A DNA stretch of 6,280 nucleotides from Chthoniobacter sp. (GCA_025352865.1 JANXSB010000030.1:1-6280), one strand, 5' to 3'. Shown: positions 1 through 5,843, counted from the stretch's first letter. Numbers and translations: made by a program. Notes: generated from the letters alone by a model not told the origin.

Positions 1-791
1 AGCACCATGAGCGCGACGATGTCGCTGCTGGGCGCGAGCGTTTTCGCCGGATCGAAAAACGTGCGGAGGTCGGCGAGGTTGCCGTGGAACTCCGGCTCGG
101 CGGCGTGGCGAGCGAAATCCTTTTCACCGATGAGGTTTCCCCGATGCGTCTGCGTGCCGTGTTTTCCCGTGACGAACCAGCCGGCCCAGCGGTCGGCGAG
201 CGGGGTGCAGTGGTCGATGTCGCCGACTTCGCCCGGCGTCTGCAACTCGCCGCTCGCGTCCGTGGGCACGGAGCGCAGGATGTGGCCGGGCACGCCGAGC
301 GAGCGCTGGCCGCCGTGGCATTGCAGGCAGTCCGCGGAGCGCGTGAACTTCGGTTTGCGCATTTTTTCCTGCTCCAGCGAGTAAAAGATCGCGCCGAGTT
401 TCGGATCGACTGCGGAGATTTCCATGACCGGCGCGCCCGCGACGTAGCCGATGTAGATGTCGTCGTTGAAATAAAGTGCGCGCGGATTCTGCGGCGTGAT
501 GTAGCTGCGTTGGAGCGAGGTTTTCGAAAAGACCACGGTCTGCGACGAGCGCGGCACATGGAGCGCGTCGAGCAGGCCGGGCAGGTAGCCGTAGGTGTCG
601 TCCCACGCGAGCTTCACCTCGCCCGACTGGATGCGCGCTGCGAGACGCACCACGGGGTCGTCCGGCGTGCTCACGCTGTAGCGCACCGGCGCGGCATCGT
701 ATTCGAGCGGATGCGTCGAGCCTTGGAAATCCCCGGCGCGAACGTGCGCGGCGAGCCACAGCACAGCGAGGGAGACAGCGGATTTTGGCAT
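1..791 (-). CDS. probable exported c-type-heme protein, N-terminal 263 residues (3' end beyond window)
   Basis: Read on the minus strand from an ATG at 791-789, this frame stays open to the window edge. The start MPKSAVSLAVLWLAAHVRAG looks like a short signal peptide with a likely cut after A-R-A (residue 19), so the product is probably periplasmic or outer-surface. A single C-x-x-C-H heme-attachment motif lies at C155, C158, H159 (bases 315-329), followed by GVPGH and later a conserved-looking RWAGWFVTG stretch (201-209) and HRGNL. The segment SLQRSYITPQNPRALYFNDD (92-111) resembles hypothetical heme-motif proteins I recall from Verrucomicrobia, Planctomycetes and Acidobacteria; I cannot name a function. 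A redox or electron-transfer role is inferred only from the motif. No Shine-Dalgarno site is visible before the ATG. It is divergent from metF. A competing frame at 124-801 was rejected because it is Arg/His-rich and featureless. Confidence 0.75.
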   Translation of the reverse strand, partial: MPKSAVSLAVLWLAAHVRAGDFQGSTHPLEYDAAPVRYSVSTPDDPVVRLAARIQSGEVKLAWDDTYGYLPGLLDALHVPRSSQTVVFSKTSLQRSYITPQNPRALYFNDDIYIGYVAGAPVMEISAVDPKLGAIFYSLEQEKMRKPKFTRSADCLQCHGGQRSLGVPGHILRSVPTDASGELQTPGEVGDIDHCTPLADRWAGWFVTGKHGTQTHRGNLIGEKDFARHAAEPEFHGNLADLRTFFDPAKTLAPSSDIVALMV

Positions 792-832
792 TGGGAAACA
801 CGCAGCAAAAATGGGCGCGAATGAAAAATCAA

Positions 833-899
833 CCGGCGCGCGGGAAGAGCTGCATGGGGACGATGCCAGTTTCCCCTGCAGCCTTGCCCACGCGCCCGG
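833..899. repeat. 67-nt imperfect palindrome / long hairpin in the divergent intergenic region
   Basis: The arms pair along almost their full length: CC/GG (833-834 with 898-899), GGCGCG/CGCGCC (835-840 with 891-896), GGG/CCC, AAG/CTT, GCTGCA/TGCAGC (849-854 with 877-882) and GGGGA/TCCCC (856-860 with 872-876), closing an 11-nt loop at 861-871. That is about 25 base pairs interrupted by single-base bulges (848, 855, 886, 897) and one C-A mismatch. It lies 22 nt before the metF start and 41 nt before the start of the minus-strand heme protein. On the minus strand the stem is followed by a T-rich run (about 818-832), which is terminator- or attenuator-like in that direction only; on the plus strand no T run follows. 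It could be a leader structure, an attenuator or a REP-like palindrome. I do not recognise it as a known riboswitch class. Confidence 0.75.
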
Positions 900-921
900 C
901 GCGCAGGCAGTATCCGCCCCG

Positions 922-1815
922 ATGCAATTGATCCGCGACATTCACGAGTCCTGCCGCGCGGCGGGACGGCCCGCTGTTTCCTTCGAGTTTTTTCCGCCGA
1001 AGACCGACGAGGGCGACCGCAATCTGATGGAGAAAACGCTCCCCGCCCTGCTTGCGCTCAAGCCGGATTACTGCTCGATGACCTACGGCGCGGGCGGCAG
1101 CACGCGGGACAAGACCATCGGCATGGTCGATCGCATCCAGCGCGAGCACGGGCTCACGGCGATGATGCACCTGACGTGCGTGAACGCCACGCGCGCCGAA
1201 CTCGGCGAGGTCCTCGCGGATGCAAAGAAGCGCGGCATCATGAACATCCTCGCCCTGCGCGGTGACCCGCCGGGCGGCACGGGTGAATGGATCGCGACCG
1301 AGGGCGGCTTCCAGTATTCGAGCCAGCTCGTCGCTTTCATTCGCGAACTCGGCGGGTATTGCATCGGCACGGCGGGCTTTCCCGAGGGGCACATCGCGCA
1401 AAAGGCGGGCGGGCTCGCGGACTGGGATTTTCTCGTCGGGAAGATTCAGGCCGGCGCGGACTTCGTCATCACGCAGCTTTTTTTCGACAACGAGGATTTT
1501 TTCCGCTTCCACGATTACGTGGTGAAAAAGGTCGGGCGTCCGGTGACGATCATCCCCGGCATGCTCCCGATTCTCTCCGGGAAGCAGACAAAAAAATTCA
1601 CCGCGATGTGCGGCTCGCGCCTGCCCGCGCCCTTCGTCGCGCGGCTCGATGCGCTCGGTGACGACGACGCTGCGGTCATCGAATACGGCATCGAATACTG
1701 CACGCGCCAATGCGAGGCGCTGCTGAAGTTTGGCGTGCCCGGCCTGCATTTCTACGCGCTGAACAAACCGCACTCGACCTCGGCGGTCGTGCGCAATCTC
1801 GGCCTCGCGCGGTGA
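922..1815 (+). CDS. metF: methylenetetrahydrofolate reductase
   Basis: A 297-residue cytoplasmic flavoenzyme that reduces 5,10-methylene-THF to 5-methyl-THF, the methyl donor for methionine synthesis. Visible family motifs in order: VSFEFFPPKT (19-28, with E22 matching the catalytic Glu of E. coli MetF), MTYGAGGSTRDKT (53-65), HLTC (83-86), LALRGDPP (110-117, D115 matching the flavin-contacting Asp), GFPEGH (152-157), TQLFFDN (184-190), PGMLPI (212-217) and PGLHFYALN (273-281). Its length matches E. coli MetF (296 residues). I chose the ATG at 922 because family similarity begins there; an in-frame ATG at 811 would add 37 unrelated residues and run translation through the palindrome at 833-899. 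No clear Shine-Dalgarno precedes 922. The stop overlaps the next gene by 4 bp, indicating co-transcription and translational coupling. Confidence 0.95.
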   Translation: MQLIRDIHESCRAAGRPAVSFEFFPPKTDEGDRNLMEKTLPALLALKPDYCSMTYGAGGSTRDKTIGMVDRIQREHGLTAMMHLTCVNATRAELGEVLADAKKRGIMNILALRGDPPGGTGEWIATEGGFQYSSQLVAFIRELGGYCIGTAGFPEGHIAQKAGGLADWDFLVGKIQAGADFVITQLFFDNEDFFRFHDYVVKKVGRPVTIIPGMLPILSGKQTKKFTAMCGSRLPAPFVARLDALGDDDAAVIEYGIEYCTRQCEALLKFGVPGLHFYALNKPHSTSAVVRNLGLAR

Positions 1816-2168
1816 GCCTGCGCGTCTGGGCTTACAAAGGCTGCGACACCTGCCGCAAGGCGCAGCATTTTCTCGCCGAGCGAAAAATCGCGCACGAGCT
1901 GATCGCCATCCGCGAGCATCCGCCGGGCGTCGCCGAGCTGCGCGCCATGCTCGCACACGTCGGCGGTGATTTGCGCCGGCTCTTCAACACCAGCGGCGGC
2001 GATTACAAAACGCTGAACATGAAAGACCGCCTGCCCGGCATGAGCGTGGACGAAGCGCTCGCGCTCCTCGCCACAAACGGCAACCTCGTAAAGCGCCCGT
2101 TCGCGCTCGCGAAAAACCGCGGCACCACCGGTTTCAAACCGGACGAGTGGGAGCGGCTGATTTCCTGA
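1812..2168 (+). CDS. ArsC/Spx-family thioredoxin-fold protein (arsenate-reductase-like)
   Basis: A 118-residue product starting at a GTG that overlaps the metF stop (GTGA), the size expected for the ArsC/Spx/YffB family. The N-terminal strand carries WAYKGCDTCRKA, with a CxxC pair at C11 and C14 as in Spx- and MgsR-type members rather than the single cysteine of plasmid ArsC. The middle has LRRLFNTSGGDYK and the C-terminus NLVKRPF (91-97) followed by GFKPDEW (107-113), both family hallmarks. Members are thiol-disulfide reductases or RNA-polymerase-binding redox regulators; the sequence alone does not say which. There are no arsenic-resistance genes nearby, so an arsenate-reductase label would be unsupported. 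Its last 35 bp overlap the end of the convergent membrane-protein gene. Family assignment is firm, function is open. Confidence 0.88.
   Translation: MSLRVWAYKGCDTCRKAQHFLAERKIAHELIAIREHPPGVAELRAMLAHVGGDLRRLFNTSGGDYKTLNMKDRLPGMSVDEALALLATNGNLVKRPFALAKNRGTTGFKPDEWERLIS
2128..2142. other. small perfect palindrome at the convergent gene junction
   Basis: CCGGTTT and AAACCGG surround a single C at 2135. The palindrome spans the TGA stop of the minus-strand membrane-protein gene (2134-2136) and lies inside the 3' end of the plus-strand ArsC/Spx gene. As RNA it would form a short hairpin with about 5 bp and a 5-nt loop on either strand. There is no T run next to it on the plus strand and only a displaced one on the minus strand, so it is a poor match to an intrinsic terminator. 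Confidence 0.3.
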
Positions 2169-2826
2169 ACCGGTCGGCGATCAGCCAGGGCACATAGATC
2201 GCGGCGAAGAAGACCAGCGCGAGGCCGTTGATGTCGGCGACGTAGAGCCAGGGCGTGTCGGAGAAAAGATCGAGCATCGTGCGCTGCGCGGGCCGGTGCG
2301 CGAGGAAGCCGTAGTTCGCGCCGGTCAGCGCGTTCGTTGTGAGCGCCGCAGCGAGATAGACCTCCGACCAAATCACCACGCGCCTCATTCCGAGCGGGCG
2401 CATCTTCGGCACGAGCAGGAGAAAGAGCACGCCCGCCACGATGCCCGCGTGATCAAGGAAAAACCCGAGCTGCCGCCACCACGCCGTGCCGTCCGGAATC
2501 GCCGGCGTAAAGAGCGCCTGCAACGTCCCGCACAAGCCCCAGAAATAGCCCAGCTCGAAGCACGTCTGCCTCCGCCATAGCAAGGCCGCGACGACGGCGA
2601 AGAGCGCCCAATCGCACAGGTGCATCGGCAGCACCTCCTGCGCGGTGAATTTTCCCTCGCAGAATTTCTGCACCATGTTCGACGCGAAAACCGCGAGCAG
2701 CAGCGACGCGATCGCGCGTGAAAAATTTCGCTCCAGCGCCGGATGCGGACGCCGCCGGTGCATGGCCCACAGCACGACCGGGCCGAGAAAGGCGAGCGCG
2801 AGTGAGCCGAGCTGGAGTGGTGACAC
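2134..2826 (-). CDS. YwaF / TIGR02206-family integral membrane protein
   Basis: A 230-residue polytopic inner-membrane protein. Hydrophobic segments fall near residues 5-22, 35-52, 69-84, 90-107, 118-140, 149-170 and 199-217, fitting about six or seven helices. The motif LPMHLCDWAL (66-75) and the later ALTGANYGFLAHRP (167-179) are characteristic of the YwaF/TIGR02206 family, whose biochemical function is unknown to me. The start is a GTG at 2826 with no good Shine-Dalgarno; the next in-frame Met (residue 22) would remove the first membrane helix, so GTG is preferred. The gene is transcribed toward the ArsC/Spx gene and overlaps it by 35 bp at the 3' ends. It is divergent from the SDR gene across a 77-bp gap (2827-2903) in which I see no recognisable promoter or operator. 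Confidence 0.88.
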   Translation of the reverse strand: MSPLQLGSLALAFLGPVVLWAMHRRRPHPALERNFSRAIASLLLAVFASNMVQKFCEGKFTAQEVLPMHLCDWALFAVVAALLWRRQTCFELGYFWGLCGTLQALFTPAIPDGTAWWRQLGFFLDHAGIVAGVLFLLLVPKMRPLGMRRVVIWSEVYLAAALTTNALTGANYGFLAHRPAQRTMLDLFSDTPWLYVADINGLALVFFAAIYVPWLIADRFRKSAAPTRPV

Positions 2827-2903
2827 GGGCGAAGGCTTAGCGCGCCACCGCCGCCCTTGCGATCCGTGATTCCAAAACCTGCCGCCTTCGCTACGCTGCG
2901 CGC

Positions 2904-3695
2904 GTGCAATCTCCCCTCGCTGGCAAATCTCTCGTCGTCATCGGCGGCACCACTGGGCTCGGCCTCTCCGCTGCCAAAGCCTTTGTGGAAGCGGGCGCGC
3001 GGGTGATCGTGGTCGGGCGCGACGCGGCGAATGCGGAGCGCGCGGCGGCGGCGCTCGGCGAAAGCGCTCGCGCCATTTCCGCCGACGCCTGCGACCCGCA
3101 GACCGCGCCGCGCGCAATCGCGGAAGCCGTCGCGGCATTTGGCAAACTCGACGGTCTTTACCACGTCGCGGGCGGCAGCGGGCGGCGGATGGGCGACGGC
3201 CCACTGCACGAAATGACCGACGAAGGATGGCGCGCGACCTTCGATCTCAACCTCACATCGCTGATGTTTTCCAACCGCGCCGCAGTGCGGCAATTCCTCG
3301 CGCAAGGCACTGGCGGGAGCATTTTGAACATGGGCAGCGTGCTCGGCTGGAGCCCGTCGCCGCGCCACTTTTCCACGCATGCCTACGCTGCGACGAAAGC
3401 CGCGCTCATCGGCTTCAGCAAAGCAACCGCGGCCTATTACGCGCCGCAAAATATCCGCATCAACGTCCTCGCGCCCGCGCTCGTGGAGACGCCGATGTCG
3501 GCGCGCGCGGCGCATGATGAGACGATCCTGCGCTTCATCAAAACCAAGCAGCCGCTCGACGGCGGGCGCATCGGCCAGCCCGGCGATCTCGACGCCGCCG
3601 CGGTTTTTTTCATGAGCGACGGCGCGCGTTTCACCACCGGCCAGGTGCTCGCCGTCGATGGCGGCTGGTCGGTCAGCGAGGGGCAGCATGAGTAG
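2904..3695 (+). CDS. short-chain dehydrogenase/reductase (classical SDR)
   Basis: A 263-residue cytosolic NAD(P)-dependent oxidoreductase with the full classical SDR pattern. The Rossmann glycine motif is VIGGTTGLG (12-20), an arginine follows beta-2 at GRD (38-40), VAGG (88-91) stands in for the NNAG motif, N116 is the structural Asn, and the catalytic set is S145, Y161 and K165 (YAATK). The C-terminal end has LAPALVETPM (189-198), GQVLAVDGGW (246-255), typical of the family. The substrate cannot be read from the sequence; the adjacent ROK and SIS genes suggest a sugar or sugar-derived alcohol. Translation probably starts at GTG 2904, which places the first strand at the usual distance; no Shine-Dalgarno is apparent. 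The ROK gene overlaps its end by 8 bp, so the two are almost certainly cotranscribed. Confidence 0.92.
   Translation: MQSPLAGKSLVVIGGTTGLGLSAAKAFVEAGARVIVVGRDAANAERAAAALGESARAISADACDPQTAPRAIAEAVAAFGKLDGLYHVAGGSGRRMGDGPLHEMTDEGWRATFDLNLTSLMFSNRAAVRQFLAQGTGGSILNMGSVLGWSPSPRHFSTHAYAATKAALIGFSKATAAYYAPQNIRINVLAPALVETPMSARAAHDETILRFIKTKQPLDGGRIGQPGDLDAAAVFFMSDGARFTTGQVLAVDGGWSVSEGQHE
3678..3683 (+). promoter_or_regulatory. ribosome-binding site of the ROK gene
   Basis: GAGGGG lies 4 nt before the ATG at 3688, inside the end of the SDR gene. It is one of the few clear Shine-Dalgarno sites in the window and supports 3688 over the upstream in-frame ATG at 3658, which would overlap the SDR gene by far more. 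Confidence 0.6.
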
Positions 3696-4584
3696 CATCG
3701 CCATCGGCCTCGATCTCGGCGGCACGCAGATCAAAGGCGTCGTCGCCACGTGGACGGGTGACATCCTGCGGCGCGAAGTCCGCGCGACGAATGACGACGG
3801 CACCGCCTCGCGCACCTGGGCGCACATCGCAAAAAAACTCGCCGATCATCTCGGTCACGACCTCGCCATCGGCGTCTCTGCGCCAGGCCTGCCCGCGCGC
3901 GACCGGCGCTCCATCGCCATTTTGCCCGACCGCCTGCGCGGCATGGAGGGGCTTGACTGGACGGACTTCCTCGACCGCGAACGCTTCGTGCCGGTCGCGA
4001 ATGACGCGCACTCCGCACTCGCCGGCGAGGCGTGGATCGGCGCTGCGCGCGGGTTGCAAAACGCGATCATGCTCACGCTCGGCACCGGCGTCGGCGGCGC
4101 GATCCTCGCCGACGGAAAAATCCTCCGCGGCCATCTCGGTCGCGCCGGGCATCTCGGCCATGTCTGCCTCGATGTCGCGGGCCCGCCCGGCATCGTCGGC
4201 ACGCCTGGCACGCTGGAGGACTGCATCGGCAATCACAACGTCGCCGCGCGCACCCGCGGACTCTTTGCCACCACGCACGAACTCATCGCCGCCTACCGCA
4301 CCGGCGAGCCCGAAGCCGTGCGGCTCTGGCTCGCCTCGATCCACGCGCTCGCCTGCGCCATTGCGAGCTTCGTCAATGTGCTCGACCCCGAGGCGGTGAT
4401 CCTCGGCGGCGGCATCGCGCAGGCGGGAGACGCTGTGTTTGAGCCACTCCGCGCGGAATTGGCCCGCATCGAGTGGCGGCCCGGCGGCCACGAGGTAAAG
4501 CTCCTGCCGGCCACGCTCGGCGAATGGGCCGGGGCCATCGGCGCGGCGCGCGAAGCCATGGTGGAAGCGCAGGGGAAAGTATGA
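3688..4584 (+). CDS. ROK-family protein, probable sugar kinase lacking the usual zinc cysteines
   Basis: A 298-residue protein of the ROK (repressor, ORF, kinase) family. It has no N-terminal helix-turn-helix, so a cytosolic ATP-dependent sugar kinase is more likely than a repressor. Motifs: phosphate-1 LDLGGTQIKG (8-17), a catalytic-base Asp in VANDAHSA (103-110, D106), phosphate-2 LGTGVGGAI (131-139), and GRAGHLGH (151-158), the substrate-binding Glu/His region of ROK kinases. The adenosine segment is VILGGGIAQAG (237-247). The normal CxCGxxGCxE zinc site is replaced by GPPGIVGTPGTLED (165-178), keeping the glycines but losing the zinc cysteines; C160 and C179 are outside the expected spacing. 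The gene overlaps the SDR gene by 8 bp. Its final codons and TGA (4582-4584) come from a heptad repeat arm that starts at 4574. Substrate unknown; glucose, mannose or amino sugars are typical for the family. Confidence 0.88.
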   Translation: MSSIAIGLDLGGTQIKGVVATWTGDILRREVRATNDDGTASRTWAHIAKKLADHLGHDLAIGVSAPGLPARDRRSIAILPDRLRGMEGLDWTDFLDRERFVPVANDAHSALAGEAWIGAARGLQNAIMLTLGTGVGGAILADGKILRGHLGRAGHLGHVCLDVAGPPGIVGTPGTLEDCIGNHNVAARTRGLFATTHELIAAYRTGEPEAVRLWLASIHALACAIASFVNVLDPEAVILGGGIAQAGDAVFEPLRAELARIEWRPGGHEVKLLPATLGEWAGAIGAAREAMVEAQGKV

Positions 4585-4677
4585 GGTATGAGGTATGAAG
4601 GATGAGTGATGAAATTTGTGGCCGGAGTTTCCTGCTTTTCATACCTCATCCTTCATACCTCATATTTCATACTTTCC
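4574..4677. repeat. heptad inverted repeat with 40-bp arms and no ORF inside (copies A and B)
   Basis: The arms at 4574-4613 (A) and 4638-4677 (B) are inverted copies matching at 36 of 40 positions. Two of the four differences (4585 and 4586 opposite 4666 and 4665) become G-U pairs in RNA, leaving one 2x2 internal loop. The spacer 4614-4637 is only 24 nt. Each arm is a run of seven-base units of the form ATGANNN (ATGAGGT, ATGAAGG, ATGAGTG). Bases 4588-4613 are identical to the left arm of the element at 5460-5869. The repeat supplies the last codons and stop of the ROK gene and ends 1 nt before the ATG of the SIS gene. It has no T run, so it is not a standard terminator. Best reading: an ORF-less or deleted copy of the element that carries the four-helix-bundle gene. 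Confidence 0.9.
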
Positions 4678-4678
4678 G

Positions 4679-5470
4679 ATGTCTCCCACGCTCGACTACC
4701 TCACGAAATGCCGCGCCCTGATCGGTGTGGTGGAAACGCAAACGTCCGCCATTGCGCAGGCCGCGGATTGGTTTGCGCAGACGATCCTCGCCGGACGCAT
4801 GGTGCATGTCTTCGGCTCAGGCCATTCGCGCATCATGGTCGAGGAAATGTGGCCGCGTTACGGATCGTTCCCCGGCTTCAATCCGATCGTCGAGTTGTCG
4901 CTGAGTTTTCACAATCTCGTGGTCGGCGCGAACGGCCAGCGGCAGGCGATGTTCCTCGAAAATGTGAGTGGGCTCGCCGAGCGCATCCTGCGCAACTTCG
5001 ACCTCGCGCCGACGGACTCGGCGCTCGTGATTTCGTCGAGCGGCTGCAACGTCGTGCCCATCGAGATTGCGGAGCAGTTTCAAAAGCGCGGCGTGCGCGT
5101 GGTGGCGATCATTTCAAAGGCGCACAGCGAGGCCAGCACGAGCCGGCACGCCGACGGGAAAAAGCTGCAAGACTTTGCCGACCTCACGCTCGATACCGGC
5201 GCACCGGTCGGCGACGCGATGGTGCGCATCGCCGGCCTCGACACGCCGGTCGCACCCGGCTCGACGGTCGGCGGCTGCCTGCTCGTGAACTCCATCAAAG
5301 CCGAAGTCGCTGCACGGCTCACGAAGGCCGGGCAACCGCCGACGGTGCTGAGTGGCGCAGCGGTTGTTGGCGCGGAGCGGGCGGTGGAGCTTTTTGAAAG
5401 CGCCTACGATGAGCACGCGCGAAGGCTGGCGAAGTTGTATGCGCGGATAGGGTTGAGTGATGAGGTATGA
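4679..5470 (+). CDS. SIS-domain protein, UPF0309-like (phosphosugar isomerase/binding)
   Basis: A 263-residue cytosolic protein with one sugar-isomerase (SIS) fold. The N-terminal helix has VVETQTSAIAQAA, followed by the phosphosugar-binding start VHVFGSGHSRIMVEEMW (42-58), then LVISSSGCNVVPIEIA (116-131), VVAIISKAHSEASTSRH (141-157) and a C-terminal GSTVGGCLLVNSI (194-206) region. This order and spacing match the UPF0309 group, whose reaction is not established to my knowledge; binding of a phosphorylated ketose or aldose is the family expectation. Placed after the ROK and SDR genes, it plausibly acts on the ROK kinase's phosphorylated product. The ATG at 4679 lies 1 nt past the heptad inverted repeat and has no Shine-Dalgarno. 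Its final residues and TGA (5468-5470) lie in the next heptad repeat (from 5460), so the C-terminus may have been altered by an insertion there. Confidence 0.88.
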   Translation: MSPTLDYLTKCRALIGVVETQTSAIAQAADWFAQTILAGRMVHVFGSGHSRIMVEEMWPRYGSFPGFNPIVELSLSFHNLVVGANGQRQAMFLENVSGLAERILRNFDLAPTDSALVISSSGCNVVPIEIAEQFQKRGVRVVAIISKAHSEASTSRHADGKKLQDFADLTLDTGAPVGDAMVRIAGLDTPVAPGSTVGGCLLVNSIKAEVAARLTKAGQPPTVLSGAAVVGAERAVELFESAYDEHARRLAKLYARIGLSDEV

Positions 5471-5485
5471 AGGATGAGTGATGAA
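5460..5485 (+). repeat. left 26-bp heptad repeat arm (copy C)
   Basis: Units ATGAGGT, ATGAAGG, ATGAGTG and a partial ATGAA. A degenerate unit, TTGAGTG, precedes it at 5453-5459. It is identical to 4588-4613 and perfectly complementary to 5844-5869. It contains the SIS stop (5468-5470) and the four-helix-bundle start (5474-5476). Confidence 0.95.
5462..5466 (+). promoter_or_regulatory. repeat-borne ribosome-binding site of the four-helix-bundle gene
   Basis: GAGGT at 5462-5466 sits 7 nt before the ATG at 5474, inside the repeat arm. The heptad array therefore carries a ready-made Shine-Dalgarno and start codon. In a folded transcript the same bases would be paired with the arm at 5844-5869. 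Confidence 0.5.
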
Positions 5486-5836
5486 AAGGAACGGCAGGAT
5501 TTGCGGGCGCGGACGACGGCGTTTGCGATGCGGGTTTTGAAAATGGCGTCGGCTTTACCGAAGTCGCAGATCGCGCGGACGCTGGGCGGACAGGTGCTGC
5601 GATCGGGAACATCCGTCGGGGCAAATTATCGCGAGGCCTACCGCGCCCGATCCAAAGCGGAGTTCATTTCCAAACTCGGCGACTGCCTGCGCGAGTTGGA
5701 GGAAACCGCTTACTGGCTTGAATTGCTCTCCGCCGCGGAAATCGTGCAACCCGAACGACTCCGCGACCTCCGCAAAGAGTGCGACGAACTCCTCGCCATT
5801 TTCACCACGATTTCCAAAAACGCGAAATCCGCGTAA
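5474..5836 (+). CDS. four-helix-bundle protein, 23S rRNA IVP/S23 family (Avd-like fold)
   Basis: A 120-residue protein of the family first seen in 23S rRNA intervening sequences (TIGR02436/PF05635), which also contains the Avd accessory protein of diversity-generating retroelements. The whole length is alpha-helical: helix 1 around LRARTTAFAMRVLKMASALP (10-29), the signature RSGTSVGANYREA (43-55) followed by RARSKAEFISKLGDCLRELE (57-76), then ETAYWLELL (77-85), and a last helix ERLRDLRKECDELLAIF (94-110). Family proteins form basic oligomeric barrels and Avd binds RNA and reverse transcriptase; nucleic-acid binding is a reasonable inference here. The ATG at 5474 lies inside the left repeat arm, with GAGGT 7 nt upstream. 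TAA ends at 5836. No variable repeat or reverse transcriptase is in the window, so there is no evidence of a retroelement role. The gene seems less uniformly G/C-rich than its neighbours by eye. Confidence 0.92.
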   Translation: MSDEKERQDLRARTTAFAMRVLKMASALPKSQIARTLGGQVLRSGTSVGANYREAYRARSKAEFISKLGDCLRELEETAYWLELLSAAEIVQPERLRDLRKECDELLAIFTTISKNAKSA

Positions 5837-5843
5837 CCCGCCA

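Noticed and set aside
124..801. Minus-strand frame of 225 codons over the heme-protein region
   Set aside because: The product is Arg/His/Ala-rich without motifs. The other minus frame (1-791) gives a signal peptide and a CxxCH motif.
84..824. Plus-strand frame of 246 codons over the same region
   Set aside because: Composition is typical of an antisense shadow in GC-rich DNA, with no recognisable domain.
811..921. Upstream ATG extending MetF by 37 residues
   Set aside because: The extension has no MetF similarity and would be encoded by the palindrome at 833-899. Starting at 922 gives the normal family length.
829..1956. 375-codon minus-strand frame antisense to metF
   Set aside because: metF on the plus strand is unambiguous. 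The antisense product is charged and lacks any domain.
1812..2168. Arsenic-resistance arsC
   Set aside because: The CxxC pattern is Spx/MgsR-like, and there is no arsR, arsB or acr3 nearby. Only the family-level call is supported.
2385..3827. 480-codon minus-strand frame antisense to the SDR gene
   Set aside because: It is long only because of GC-rich codon bias. It crosses the SDR gene and the start of the YwaF-like gene in the wrong frame, and the product is low-complexity Arg/Ala/His.
4574..4677. Inverted repeat as a rho-independent terminator
   Set aside because: The stem is too long and only moderately GC-rich, no T run follows it, and its sequence recurs around another gene.
4606..5397. 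263-codon plus-strand frame overlapping the SIS gene
   Set aside because: It is the +1 shadow of the SIS gene, which has clear SIS motifs in its own frame.
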